Below, piece by piece: positions 1-7,886 of a stretch of 34,227 nt of DNA; the first letter of the stretch is position 1, and the number at the start of each line of letters is the position of its first letter. The notes beneath the pieces are model-generated. The model worked only from the letters and a program-made list of their open reading frames with translations, ran no database searches and had not been told where the DNA came from. The stretch is from a virus. The translations under genes were made by a program, and so were the position numbers. The DNA is taken from the IMG/VR virus record IMGVR_UViG_3300027759_000251, positions 1 to 34,227 of that record; one strand, written 5' to 3'.

Positions 1-574
1 ATGCTTCGCTGAATGAACGCAAGTTAGTTGTTGTGGCATCTGTACGAGCCGCATCAGGGATAGTAGTGTATGAAGGATCACCACCACCAGTACCTTCGTT
101 TGTATTGGTCTTCAAGAAGGCCAACAATGCGCCTGTCTTACGGGCAGCAGATGTAGAACCAGCAGTGGCGGCTTGGTTAGCCAACATTGTGGAGCACATA
201 TCACGCTTAATTTCCGCAGATTTTTTAGCCATTTGATAGCTCAATTCTGAGCGTCTACCTGCCTTGTCAACAGCTTCCAAAGTACCAGCAATGATTACAT
301 CCTTACGGCTAATCTGGGTGTAGTTGCCCAAACGAACTGTAGCTGTAACTGCTGTAAAAGAGGTGATGTCATCGCCTTCAATCTGTGCATTGGTTGTGCT
401 GGCAGCAGCCAGGTCATCTGTTTGCCATTCAAAGAATGTATTGGATACGTTTTCACGACCAATGTTACTCATAAATGGAGTTTCTTCTGGAGAGATCTGA
501 TAAATGACGTTAGAAAGATCTTCCCGTACACCCTTAGCGTCAAAGCGAGTGTAGGTGTTTGTAATAGCAGCCAT
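1..574 (-). CDS. Major capsid protein, SU10 family (partial, C-terminus off the window)
   Basis: The reading frame is open to the left edge and gives 191 N-terminal residues starting MAAITNTYTRFDAKGVRED. The segments DLSNVIYQISPEETPFMSNI (residues 19-38), FFEWQTDDL and later QISRKDVI are typical of the SU10-type major capsid family (DUF5309), which forms the HK97-fold icosahedral shell. The ATG at 574 is preceded by AAGGA at a good distance. It follows the scaffold gene by 9 bases, the usual scaffold-capsid order. The remaining C-terminal part, probably 100-200 residues, lies outside. Family assignment is from remembered motif similarity, not a search. Confidence 0.88.
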   Translation of the reverse strand, partial: MAAITNTYTRFDAKGVREDLSNVIYQISPEETPFMSNIGRENVSNTFFEWQTDDLAAASTTNAQIEGDDITSFTAVTATVRLGNYTQISRKDVIIAGTLEAVDKAGRRSELSYQMAKKSAEIKRDMCSTMLANQAATAGSTSAARKTGALLAFLKTNTNEGTGGGDPSYTTIPDAARTDATTTNLRSFSEA

Positions 575-583
575 GATAGGTCC

Positions 584-1570
584 TTAAATAAATTTCTCGA
601 AAAGGGATGCGGCATCTCTGACGCTTCCAGTTTGTGCAAGACGTTTTTTTGCGTTATTTAAATCACTCGACTTAGAACTTACGCTACCTGCTGAACCAGA
701 ACTAACCATCTTTGGTGCTTTTTTAATCTTCGCTTGGAATTCTGGACGTTTACTCATTATCTGGTCATACTTCCACGCCTTATGGAGTGCTAGTAATGCC
801 CTTGAATCAGTAATGCCGTTCAGCTCCTGCTCGGAAAAACCCAAATTCTGACCATATTCCAACAAAGCCTTACCTTCTGCTTTAGCTTTCTCTGGAGAAT
901 TCCACTCAGGGATCTTCTCTTTCAATATTGCAGTTTCCTGCGCTAAAGTAGCTTGTATGTACTTTTGGTTATCAGCTTGACGCATTTGGTTAAGCCTATC
1001 TTGCTCTGCTTGGACTGCGTACCTCTGCTGTTGTCTGCGCTGGTGTGTTGTCCATTGACGGGCATACTCAGTCGGATCTTCAGCTTCTAAACGATTCCAA
1101 TCAGGCTCTTGTGGCTCAAACTCCTGCAGTTTTTGCTGTAATTGTCCTAACACCTGTGAATATTGTTCACGCTCTACACGTACTTGCTGAAACTCAGATT
1201 CGACTAATTTGCGCTCTTCTGCTAGTTTCTGCGTTTTCCGTGTGTAGTCAGCTTCACGTTGGTAGCCTCGGATAAGTTCTTCCTTTGGGACTTCGATTTC
1301 TTTGCCATCAACTTTGACGACAAACTTCTCATCCCTTGGAGCTTCTTCTTCAGCTTCCTCTTCTTGGCCCTCTACTTCCTCGGTGGTTTCCTCTGCTTCT
1401 TCTTGCAATTCCGCAGATTCCACTTCCTCAGACTCAGATTCGGATTGCTCCTCCTCTGGTTGCGCCTCTGCACCAGTGTCAACACCCTCTTGAGTGTCTA
1501 GCATGGAAGCAAAGCTTTGCGCTGCTTGGTTTACTGTAATCGAACCGACTGCATTTGCGTTATCGGACAT
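584..1570 (-). CDS. Capsid scaffolding protein
   Basis: 328 residues. Residues about 30-80 are extremely acidic (runs of E/S). Next comes a short beta-like block, FVVKVDGKEIEVPKEELIRG, with the sequence GYQREADYTRKTQ seen in many phage scaffolds. After that is a long charged, Gln-rich coiled coil (about 115-215), and the C-terminus is basic (KKAPKM to KKRLAQTG). An acidic N-terminus, central helix and basic capsid-binding tail is the standard scaffold design. It lies between portal and major capsid genes. It would guide procapsid assembly inside the shell and then leave. No protease domain is visible. Confidence 0.85.
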   Translation of the reverse strand: MSDNANAVGSITVNQAAQSFASMLDTQEGVDTGAEAQPEEEQSESESEEVESAELQEEAEETTEEVEGQEEEAEEEAPRDEKFVVKVDGKEIEVPKEELIRGYQREADYTRKTQKLAEERKLVESEFQQVRVEREQYSQVLGQLQQKLQEFEPQEPDWNRLEAEDPTEYARQWTTHQRRQQQRYAVQAEQDRLNQMRQADNQKYIQATLAQETAILKEKIPEWNSPEKAKAEGKALLEYGQNLGFSEQELNGITDSRALLALHKAWKYDQIMSKRPEFQAKIKKAPKMVSSGSAGSVSSKSSDLNNAKKRLAQTGSVRDAASLFEKFI

Positions 1571-1591
1571 ATTTACCTCTTAGTTTAACAA

Positions 1592-1864
1592 TCATTTGTT
1601 TGGGGGTCTACCCCGTCTACGAACAAGGGCAACTTCTGCCATCTTGCCCGTATCCATAACAGAACGTAACTTAGCTCTGAGAATATCTACTGTTGTCAGA
1701 AGCAAGTAAGCTTGCTCTCTAACTGGTCCTTCCATTAGTTTGGAAGAACGAATCTCACGATAACAGTCATCTTCTATTCGCTTAAGCATTTCATTCAGAA
1801 GTTCATCTTCTAAAAGTAACTTAGCTCTATCTCCTCTTGCGAGGTTAATTTCTAGATCGTCCAT
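1592..1864 (-). CDS. Small protein between portal and scaffold, basic tail
   Basis: 90 residues, not assigned to a family. It is mostly helical and charged (MDDLEINLARGDRAKLLLED) and ends in a basic, AT-hook-like tail RRRGRPPNK. Its ATG directly follows the portal stop codon (TAAATG), so it is probably translationally coupled to the portal. The tail suggests contact with nucleic acid or an acidic partner such as the scaffold, but that is inference. Position argues for a head-assembly role. Confidence 0.72.
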   Translation of the reverse strand: MDDLEINLARGDRAKLLLEDELLNEMLKRIEDDCYREIRSSKLMEGPVREQAYLLLTTVDILRAKLRSVMDTGKMAEVALVRRRGRPPNK

Positions 1865-4018
1865 TTACATCATTGGTTGTGGCTGTTGAGGGATTTGCGC
1901 CTGATTCATTGCAGCCTGTTGACGGATTAGTTCTCGGTCACGATTCATTGCAGCATCTATTTCTGCACTTTGAATTTGTACACCATATTTCAATTCTAGC
2001 TCATATCTACGCAAAATACCATCTTGCTCAATACGATCTCTTTCTCGGTCATCAGACATAATCATTTTCTGACGTTCTAAGTCCAATTCAGCGGCTTTCT
2101 TTTGAATATCAGCTTGAATAGCTTGAGCTTGTACTTGAGCCAATATCTCCTCTGGAGTAGGCTTAGGAGCAGGTGGCTCTGGAAGTTTAAAGTCAGCAGG
2201 TAACTGGTTAAAGTAATTCTGTGAATCCTTAATACCAGCCAGTTGCAATAACTTAGTTAATGTGTTTGTATACTGTGGTATTGATACAACAGGATTACTA
2301 GGACCTGTCTTTTCAATCAGCATTTCTTGACGCATAGCGACTTGATTCAGAATATTGATTCTGTCTTCAATAGTGCCATCGCCAACACCCACATTAACTG
2401 TTACGTCCATTTTGGAATCCCATGAACGTGGATCAATTGGCACGAATGTGTTACGCAAACGAACCATACGAGCACGATCTTGATTCTCGACTACCAACTT
2501 CAAGATGCCAGTAAACAACTTACGCAAACCAGTTTCAGCAAAGATACGGGCAATCATCTCAATGTGCTGATGGGCGGCATTGACTGTTGCGGATACTGCT
2601 GCCTTGGTAGTGCTTTGTAGGGCATCTGCATCTAAGCCAGAAGCGGCTTTAGAAATTCCCGTACGGGTCTGTTTAATGTCATCCAAGTAGTCAAGCATTG
2701 GGAAAGCGGCCTGTCCAACAAATGGAGTTGTAAATGGCTGAACCATACCTGGTGCTCTCATGCGAATAACAGCACCAACTTCAGTATTCAACACATCGTC
2801 CATGTTGGCCTGACCCTCAACAATAGCTGTACGAGGGTGGATAGACTGAGCCAAAGAATCTAAGATGCCACGTTGGACATTAGACTTAATGCGCTGAATG
2901 TCCATCACTACGTCAGCAGGACACATACCAAAAAAGGTATGGGGTTCTGGATCTGGGCAGAAGTCAGCAAATTGTCGGTCATCAACAATTTCATTACGCA
3001 GAACTTTGTTTCCTGTACCTACAGTGCAAATCCTACGCATCTCAGCAATGCCATCACCATCAAAGTCTACTTTTAAGTAGCCTTCAATATAAAGAACACT
3101 CTTGCTTGATGGATCACCATTATTTGAGGTGCTAATTACAGCAAACGGGTTACGTGCAATGTATTCATCATTGTTGTCAAAGTCATTACCATTACCAGCA
3201 ACTTCAACCATTTCATCGTAGTCATAACCCATAGCGACTAGATCAGAAACAGTCTTCATAGTCCTGTGGCCTACAAAAGTAGCTTCATCAATAGACTTAG
3301 CTCTTCGGTCAATCAGGAACTCTTCTGGGGGTAGAGCTTCAATCTTTACTTTGCCAGATTTAATTCTGCGCTTGATCTCCACATCGTACATCATGGGTGG
3401 TGGAGTCATAATACCTTGAGCCTGATTCATTGGCTCAGTGCCAGGCACTGGATACTCACGCACTGCAGAGATCTCAACGTCTGGATCTTCTGTCAACATC
3501 ATCATGCTTTGTTCATCAAGCATAGAGAATGATTCAGCTTTGACTTCAACTGACTCATCCCAATAGTATTTAATAATACCAACCTTGCGAACCAAAGCGT
3601 CTTTGAAGGCAGAATGGAGGATCTTAAAGCCTGGATTATCACGCTTAAAGATGAAGTCTATGTAGTCTGTAGCTTGTTCAGCATTGGCTATATCTTCTGG
3701 TCCTTGGGGGGTAAATTCAACTACACGCTCTGGACCGAAAAAGATACGCATCAGGCTAGGCAAGATGCCTTGAACAGTATCCCGTACATCCATTGATACT
3801 ACTTGTGAACGGCCTTCTTCTTCGTCACCAAAAGGTGAGCCATAGTAGTAAGAAGTAGCTAATGCACGATTGAAACCAATATCGTCATCAATGAATGAAA
3901 TTGCATCTGTAATTTCGGCTGAGATAACGCCTTGCAGTTCTTCTTCTGACATTACCTCATTTTCTTGCATTTGGCCTTGCAAGGTTTCAGCCATCAACAT
4001 GGGGTTTTCGTTAGTCAT
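1865..4018 (-). CDS. Portal protein (P22/SU10-type)
   Basis: 717 residues, the usual size of large podoviral portals. The N-terminal part has SYYYGSPFGDEEEGRSQVVS and VRDTVQGILPSLMRIFFG, typical of this portal family: the region before the clip and wing that binds around the DNA channel. The C-terminal 150 residues are Gln/Glu/Arg-rich and helical (AQAIQADIQKKAAELDLERQ), matching the long barrel helices of P22-like portals. It forms the dodecameric ring at the capsid vertex through which the terminase packages DNA. The ATG at 4018 has AAGGA upstream. Downstream genes are scaffold and capsid, as expected. Confidence 0.92.
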   Translation of the reverse strand: MTNENPMLMAETLQGQMQENEVMSEEELQGVISAEITDAISFIDDDIGFNRALATSYYYGSPFGDEEEGRSQVVSMDVRDTVQGILPSLMRIFFGPERVVEFTPQGPEDIANAEQATDYIDFIFKRDNPGFKILHSAFKDALVRKVGIIKYYWDESVEVKAESFSMLDEQSMMMLTEDPDVEISAVREYPVPGTEPMNQAQGIMTPPPMMYDVEIKRRIKSGKVKIEALPPEEFLIDRRAKSIDEATFVGHRTMKTVSDLVAMGYDYDEMVEVAGNGNDFDNNDEYIARNPFAVISTSNNGDPSSKSVLYIEGYLKVDFDGDGIAEMRRICTVGTGNKVLRNEIVDDRQFADFCPDPEPHTFFGMCPADVVMDIQRIKSNVQRGILDSLAQSIHPRTAIVEGQANMDDVLNTEVGAVIRMRAPGMVQPFTTPFVGQAAFPMLDYLDDIKQTRTGISKAASGLDADALQSTTKAAVSATVNAAHQHIEMIARIFAETGLRKLFTGILKLVVENQDRARMVRLRNTFVPIDPRSWDSKMDVTVNVGVGDGTIEDRINILNQVAMRQEMLIEKTGPSNPVVSIPQYTNTLTKLLQLAGIKDSQNYFNQLPADFKLPEPPAPKPTPEEILAQVQAQAIQADIQKKAAELDLERQKMIMSDDRERDRIEQDGILRRYELELKYGVQIQSAEIDAAMNRDRELIRQQAAMNQAQIPQQPQPMM

Positions 4019-4026
4019 ATATTTCC

Positions 4027-4410
4027 TTATCGTGAACCGATATAAGGGAGGATTCCAGAATTAGTATTTTGTAATAGAGAAGGGATGCCGCCAACGTAAT
4101 TGCTAGCCATACCACCATAGGTGTTACCCATTTGTGGAGACATAAGTGCTTTTTCATCTTCTTTAGGATTGAATGAATATTTAAAGGCAGAGTTAAACAT
4201 ATCACCTGCTGAAGCATTGGGATTAGTTATGCCTTTATAGGCTTCCATTGCAGGAGCCATCTGTTGGTTAATCTGGTTTTGTGCAAAGCCACCTAGTGTG
4301 TCACCAAAAGACATTGGGGCAGCACCGCCACCCATCACTGCTTCTGATCCACCTACAGCTGATTGCCCCATACCAAGAGACTCTAAAAATGATGCTAATA
4401 AGGCTTCCAT
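4027..4410 (-). CDS. Hypothetical head-operon protein, Gly/Met-rich
   Basis: 127 residues with no recognised domain. The N-terminus is hydrophobic and helical (MEALLASFLESLGMG), followed by Gly/Ala/Met-rich low-complexity sequence and FNSAFKYSFNPKEDEKALM. It starts immediately after the stop of the cysteine-rich gene (4411) and precedes the portal by 8 bases, so it is in the packaging/head operon. It could be a minor virion component; there is nothing in the sequence to prove it. Confidence 0.65.
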   Translation of the reverse strand: MEALLASFLESLGMGQSAVGGSEAVMGGGAAPMSFGDTLGGFAQNQINQQMAPAMEAYKGITNPNASAGDMFNSAFKYSFNPKEDEKALMSPQMGNTYGGMASNYVGGIPSLLQNTNSGILPYIGSR

Positions 4411-4851
4411 TTAATCTTCCTTATCTTCCATATCGTATTCAGTCTTAGCCATCATCAACATATTAGATTGACTCTTGCTCATCTTTTTAGTGATAGGTCC
4501 ACCAGATAACCATGCTGAACAGGTACGCTCACCTGCACACTTAAAGTCAAACAATTCGCAGTAGCCTAGATTAGCCGCACCTTGGACATCTTTGGCATAG
4601 CCATCAGTCTCTTCATCTATACCTTTGAGGATACAGTCAAGCATCTCTGGAGTCTGGATAAAGGCAGCGCAATTACCACAACGCATACCTTGAGCTTCTT
4701 CAACAGGAGTTTGCCACTCATCTGCTCTTTCCATCCAGAAGTCAATGTTGTCTTCCTCTGGGTTAGCAGGACCATAACCTACGTTCTTAAATGCCCAATC
4801 ACGGGCTTTTAGGTTGACCTTGATGTCATGGGTGGCAATAGGGCATTTCAT
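4411..4851 (-). CDS. Cysteine-rich protein with HiPIP-like iron-sulfur motif
   Basis: 146 residues with Cys at 3, 58, 61, 73, 98, 105 and 111. The spacing CGNCAAF (58-64), then GYCELF (96-101) and TCSAW (110-114), mirrors the four cluster ligands of high-potential iron-sulfur proteins (CxxCxxF, then CxLF, then GWCxxW). That suggests a bound 4Fe-4S cluster or a zinc site. Unlike bacterial HiPIPs there is no signal peptide, the second and third ligands are separated by 36 residues, and there are two extra cysteines (73, 105). It sits between the terminase and portal genes, so a virion role is possible. The HiPIP relationship is inferred from motif spacing only. Confidence 0.7.
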   Translation of the reverse strand: MKCPIATHDIKVNLKARDWAFKNVGYGPANPEEDNIDFWMERADEWQTPVEEAQGMRCGNCAAFIQTPEMLDCILKGIDEETDGYAKDVQGAANLGYCELFDFKCAGERTCSAWLSGGPITKKMSKSQSNMLMMAKTEYDMEDKED

Positions 4852-4852
4852 A

Positions 4853-5167
4853 TTACAACTCTGTAACGCTTAATGTTGATGATGTTACGCCAGAATCTTT
4901 AATAACGGCAATCTTGTCGCCAGAAGATACTGCAAAGACTTCTACGTGATTGTTTGGCATCATAATGCTTGTTGTCACATTAGCTGTTGGAGCAGATCCA
5001 AAGGATATATGGCAATGGCCTAGTGAAACAGCAACTCGAACATGGGTTGTTGTAGCAGCAAATGCTGTACTGGCGGCAGTTGTATTGGCTACTGTTAAAA
5101 CTTGGGTTGTTCCAGTTTTACAGACATTGAGCAAATTACCATTACTGTCTCTAGTTAAGAAGGCCAT
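4853..5167 (-). CDS. Small beta-rich protein, possible capsid decoration or fibre
   Basis: 104 residues starting MAFLTRDSNGNLLNV, then Thr/Ala/Ser/Val-rich strands, consistent with a small beta-sandwich. It has no signal peptide or membrane segment. The ATG has AAAGGA upstream. It lies in the head operon two bases before the cysteine-rich gene. Such composition is common in head-decoration or spike proteins, but I do not recognise a family and this remains a guess. Confidence 0.6.
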   Translation of the reverse strand: MAFLTRDSNGNLLNVCKTGTTQVLTVANTTAASTAFAATTTHVRVAVSLGHCHISFGSAPTANVTTSIMMPNNHVEVFAVSSGDKIAVIKDSGVTSSTLSVTEL

Positions 5168-5189
5168 GATTTATCCTTTAATAAGTTAA

Positions 5190-5342
5190 TTACTTTTTCT
5201 TCCGCTTGGATTCGGAAATTGCAATAGCGATTGCTTGTTTTGGGTTCTTGACGACAGGTCCACCCTTGCCAGAGTGCAACTTCTTGTCTTTGAATTCACC
5301 CATGACCTTACCAATTTTCTTGGCGGCTGCATCCATTTTCAT
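5190..5342 (-). CDS. Small basic protein, DUF6496-like
   Basis: 50 residues from the ATG at 5342, chosen because GGAG lies six bases upstream; an in-frame start further upstream would add an implausible extension across the terminator side. The core FKDKKLHSGKGGPVVKNPKQ followed by AIAIAISESKRKKK matches a widespread short phage and bacterial family (DUF6496-like) of unknown function. Strongly basic, so it may bind nucleic acid. It is the first gene after the terminator that follows TerL. Confidence 0.72.
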   Translation of the reverse strand: MKMDAAAKKIGKVMGEFKDKKLHSGKGGPVVKNPKQAIAIAISESKRKKK

Positions 5343-5381
5343 AGGAATCTCCAATATAGGTTTCGTGATACTACCATAAAT

Positions 5382-5413
5382 AAAAAAAAGAGCCACTTGC
5401 TTAAGGTAGCTCT
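5382..5413 (-). terminator. Rho-independent terminator after the large terminase gene
   Basis: Read on the minus strand: AGAGCTAC, a 9-base loop region around CTTAAGCAA, then GTGGCTCT, giving an 8-bp stem with one G-T pair, immediately followed by eight T residues. It lies 17 bases past the TerL stop, so it would end or attenuate the terminase transcript before the head genes. Confidence 0.75.
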
Positions 5414-5429
5414 AAAATGGCAACGGCAA

Positions 5430-6827
5430 TCAGACTAGGCCACGGATCAACCTTTTTATCGGCTTACCCCAAGACATATTAGATCCCCAAGAGATGGTGG
5501 CGGCATCTGAGGCAAATGTCAACACAAAAGCATCAGCCATGTCAGGAGATTTAAGTCCACGCCTTCTAATATCATCTTTGGATTCAATCTTTATCTTGCC
5601 GTTAGAGGTAAAGGTATACCTGACAGTAGCCAGTTCAGCAATGAAATCTTCGTTATTGGGTATCTTGCAGTCCCGTTTCTCTAGCCAGGCTTTTGTTTTA
5701 TGCCAAAGTTCAGCTCTTAAGTTCAAATAAGTACCGCCCATAGCGGGACTTTCTGACACGTTAATTCCACGGGCGGGTAGTTTTAGCTCTCTTAGTCGGT
5801 CAACAACACCTGCTCCCAGACCAATAGAGTCAACCAGAATCTCTGTGGGTCTAGTCTTGTGGTCACAAGCTTCGTACTGGGCAACTACTGCGCCTGTTAA
5901 CTGCATCAGGTCTAAGTTTCTCCAGCGTTCTAGTGTATGAACCACATTGGATTGACGCTTACACAGAACTGACGAGTCAGAGCCGAACCTAGCCACATCC
6001 AATCCCCAGACAATCGGAGCGTCTTCATAAGCTCTGGTGTCTCTATGTTTAGCAGACTCCAGTAGTTCCATAGGGATAATCGTGTCATCATCGCTCCTTG
6101 GGAATTCACCTAGAACCCTGATCCGATAGGCATTACTTTCCTCGCCATAGCGGGATTTCATGTCTTCTACATATTCGTTACTAACACGGGTAGAGTCTAG
6201 ACAGGATACACGCCTAGTCCACCATTCGTCTTTCAGTCTGTTGTGTGTGTCAAAGAAGAAGCCAGAAGACCTGACGGGGTTCCCAAGTAGGATGGTCAAA
6301 GCGTTATGACCAGACATAGAACCAGCAGCGGCCTCGAATACTGCCTCTGGAACACCAGAAGCCTCATCTGCTACCAGCATGACGTTATCAGAGTGAACAC
6401 CTTGTAGAGCTTCTGGTTGTTCAGCACGAGAAGTCCTTGCAGAGATAAAAGCCTCGGTAGCGGAAGCTTTAAGTTCTATCCTCTCTTGTTTGACATCAAG
6501 TAGGTCTTGGATAGGTTTTGGTAGTTCTTTGACCCATCTCTTCAGTTCGGCAAACAAAGCGTCATAAAGTTGGGCAGAAGTAGGAGCCGTGACCACGACT
6601 TTGACGGGATACCTGGTCAACAGGAACCATAGCATTGCCCAACTTGCGGTAGTTGACTTACCGACTCCATGACCAGACCTAATGGATATCTTTCGCTCAC
6701 CAGTGGCTACTGCGTTTAAGAAGTCTTGTTGCCATTCATCTGGCTCTACTCCAAGGACTTCTCTAACAAACTTGTTAGGATCACCTCTGTAAAGTGTAAT
6801 GAACTGAATAAATGGGTTATTAGCCAT
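5430..6827 (-). CDS. terL: Terminase large subunit (ATPase-nuclease)
   Basis: 465 residues. The ATPase has Walker A SGHGVGKST (51-59), Walker B VMLVADEA (149-156) and a coupling motif LLGNP (180-184). The RNase H-like nuclease has acidic residues at D277 (GLDVARFG), D333 (LVDSIG) and D429/D432 (PDMADA). It pumps DNA into the procapsid through the portal and cuts the concatemer. Its start overlaps the 3' end of the small subunit by 8 bases, so the two are coupled. All key residues are present and the length is normal. Packaging mode (headful or cos) cannot be told from sequence. Confidence 0.96.
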   Translation of the reverse strand: MANNPFIQFITLYRGDPNKFVREVLGVEPDEWQQDFLNAVATGERKISIRSGHGVGKSTTASWAMLWFLLTRYPVKVVVTAPTSAQLYDALFAELKRWVKELPKPIQDLLDVKQERIELKASATEAFISARTSRAEQPEALQGVHSDNVMLVADEASGVPEAVFEAAAGSMSGHNALTILLGNPVRSSGFFFDTHNRLKDEWWTRRVSCLDSTRVSNEYVEDMKSRYGEESNAYRIRVLGEFPRSDDDTIIPMELLESAKHRDTRAYEDAPIVWGLDVARFGSDSSVLCKRQSNVVHTLERWRNLDLMQLTGAVVAQYEACDHKTRPTEILVDSIGLGAGVVDRLRELKLPARGINVSESPAMGGTYLNLRAELWHKTKAWLEKRDCKIPNNEDFIAELATVRYTFTSNGKIKIESKDDIRRRGLKSPDMADAFVLTFASDAATISWGSNMSWGKPIKRLIRGLV

Positions 6828-7269
6828 TGTTTTCCAAAGTAGTAACTTCTTCTACCTTACCCATATGCTTCAAAGCTTGGAGGTGCAGATCACCCAAAGA
6901 GATATTAACTTGTGTTTTAGCAGTGTCTCCGTAGTTCTCAGGGTCTAGTTTAGAGGCCATCCACTTCCTTGTATCTACCTGCAACCTGGCTTTATTCACT
7001 CCTGAGTTACTTGTCTCATCTGCTTCATCAGCAATCTCTAAAGCCTCTTCTGCCAGTTTCTCAGCCTTTAGTTTACGTGCTGCGAGGACTGCATCTCTTC
7101 TCTCATCCGTATGGTTGATCCAGAAAGAAAGCATTGGCCTAGAACACTCTATAAACTCTGCCAAGCGTCCAATAGTCATTCCTTGAGCTATGTGTGCAGT
7201 AACGAACTCAATGCCTCCTAGAGTCTCTATCTTCTTCTCCAACGCTCTCCTCATAGGAAATCCTGCCAT
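6820..7269 (-). CDS. terS: Terminase small subunit
   Basis: 149 residues. The N-terminal half (MRRALEKKIETLGGIEFVTA to SRPMLSFWINH) is a helix-turn-helix-like DNA-recognition domain. A central helical segment rich in Lys/Glu/Ala (AARKLKAEKLAEEALEIADE) would form the oligomerisation core. Then KARLQVDTRKWMASKLDPENYG is a signature of Sf6-type small terminases. The protein recognises the packaging site and loads TerL. The ATG at 7269 has AAGGAG six bases upstream. It is the first gene of the late minus-strand head operon. Confidence 0.88.
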   Translation of the reverse strand: MAGFPMRRALEKKIETLGGIEFVTAHIAQGMTIGRLAEFIECSRPMLSFWINHTDERRDAVLAARKLKAEKLAEEALEIADEADETSNSGVNKARLQVDTRKWMASKLDPENYGDTAKTQVNISLGDLHLQALKHMGKVEEVTTLENNG

Positions 7270-7324
7270 ATTTTCTCCTTGATTTAATGTCTACAAATTC
7301 TAAACTATAAAAAAATTTTTGGAA

Positions 7325-7359
7325 GGGTTCTTTTGTGGTTGGGGGTAGGGGTAGGGGGG
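7325..7359 (+). repeat. Four G-runs, possible G-quadruplex
   Basis: GGG at 7325-7327 is followed after 13 bases by the runs GGGGG, GGGG and GGGGGG separated by TA each time (about 7341-7359). Four runs of three or more G on one strand can form a quadruplex, although the first loop is long. Such runs are rare in the rest of this AT-leaning window. Confidence 0.45.
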
Positions 7360-7408
7360 TCTAGCTTTGATTGTTGATTCGATGTGTGTTTATGTCCCCT
7401 GCCACAGC

Positions 7409-7436
7409 ACCCCCCGACTTTTACACATGGGGGGGT
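7409..7436. repeat. C/G hairpin
   Basis: ACCCCCC (7409-7415) is the perfect reverse complement of GGGGGGT (7430-7436), with a 14-base spacer. The result is a 7-bp, almost pure G-C stem without a T-tract on either strand, so it is not a standard terminator. It lies beside the G-run region upstream of terS. Confidence 0.55.
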
Positions 7437-7444
7437 AAACCCTA

Positions 7445-7667
7445 CCCTTACGTACTAACCCTACTGTCTATCCGTACAGCTTAGGGTAAATCCTAAGTCT
7501 AAATGAGAATGATTCGCATTCGCATTCACGTCTCAGATGCGCAAAGGATGTGAGTAGATCAGTCTCTGTAAAGTTTCTCCATGCGTTTCTATCTAGGTCT
7601 ATCAATACTCTAACCCTTACGTCATCCCCTATGTAGTCTTATGTATCCCTTGTCTTATCCCTTACGT
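7445..7667 (+). repeat. CCCTTACGT repeat, three copies
   Basis: The 9-mer CCCTTACGT occurs at 7445-7453, 7614-7622 and 7659-7667, all in the same orientation. The related string AGGGTAA occurs at 7483-7489, 7750-7756 and 7765-7771. This density in about 320 bases is not expected by chance. Possible binding sites for a phage regulator or replication protein. Confidence 0.55.
7480..7497. promoter_or_regulatory. Operator-like inverted repeat
   Basis: CTTAGG (7480-7485), six bases, CCTAAG (7492-7497): a perfect 6-bp inverted repeat of the size bound by a dimeric repressor. It overlaps one AGGGTAA copy. No protein can be assigned to it. Confidence 0.4.
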
Positions 7668-7806
7668 TAATGAGAGCCTATGTGATGGGTTATCCCTTTA
7701 TTTCTTTTTCCTTTTGTAGCTACAGAATCAAATGAATACTCAGGTTCTAAGGGTAACTACTAATAGGGTAAACCACTAGCGTTGTTTTTAAAGGGTTTTT
7801 TACCTA

Positions 7807-7834
7807 TTGGCACGATTCTCTTATGCTATATATG
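7807..7834 (+). promoter_or_regulatory. Putative sigma70-type promoter of the early plus operon
   Basis: TTGGCA (7807-7812) serves as -35. TATATA (7827-7832) or the overlapping TATATG (7829-7834) serves as -10, and TG at 7824-7825 gives an extended -10 (TGCTATATA). The spacer is 14-16 bases, slightly short, which the extended -10 could compensate. It lies about 55 bases before the first plus-strand gene. Confidence 0.5.
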
Positions 7835-7835
7835 T

Positions 7836-7864
7836 GAGAGGGTAGATTTTTAGCCTCTCTTTTC
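7836..7864 (+). other. 5' leader hairpin with T-tract
   Basis: GAGAGG (7836-7841) pairs with CCTCTC (7854-7859) over a 12-base loop and is followed by TTTTCTT. It sits at or just after the expected start of the early transcript. It could be a weak terminator of read-through, an attenuator, or a 5' stabilising hairpin. Confidence 0.4.
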
Positions 7865-7886
7865 TTAACTCTTAATAGGTGTCAAC

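Larger units (their letters stand above)
7270..7886. other. Non-coding divergent region between terminase and early plus-strand genes
   Basis: 617 bases without a credible gene on either strand. It holds G-runs, a strong C/G hairpin, three copies of CCCTTACGT, three of AGGGTAA, a perfect 6-bp inverted repeat and a plausible plus-strand promoter (each listed separately). It must carry the promoters for both the terminase operon and the early plus operon. Being next to terS, it is also a reasonable place for a packaging or replication site; that is inference. Confidence 0.75.

Noticed and set aside
7409-7436. C/G hairpin as a transcription terminator
   Set aside because: No T-tract follows on either strand.
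7502-7552. A 16-codon open frame on the plus strand beginning MRMIRIRIH
   Set aside because: No ribosome site and not coupled to any gene; the sequence reflects a short CGCATT tandem repeat.
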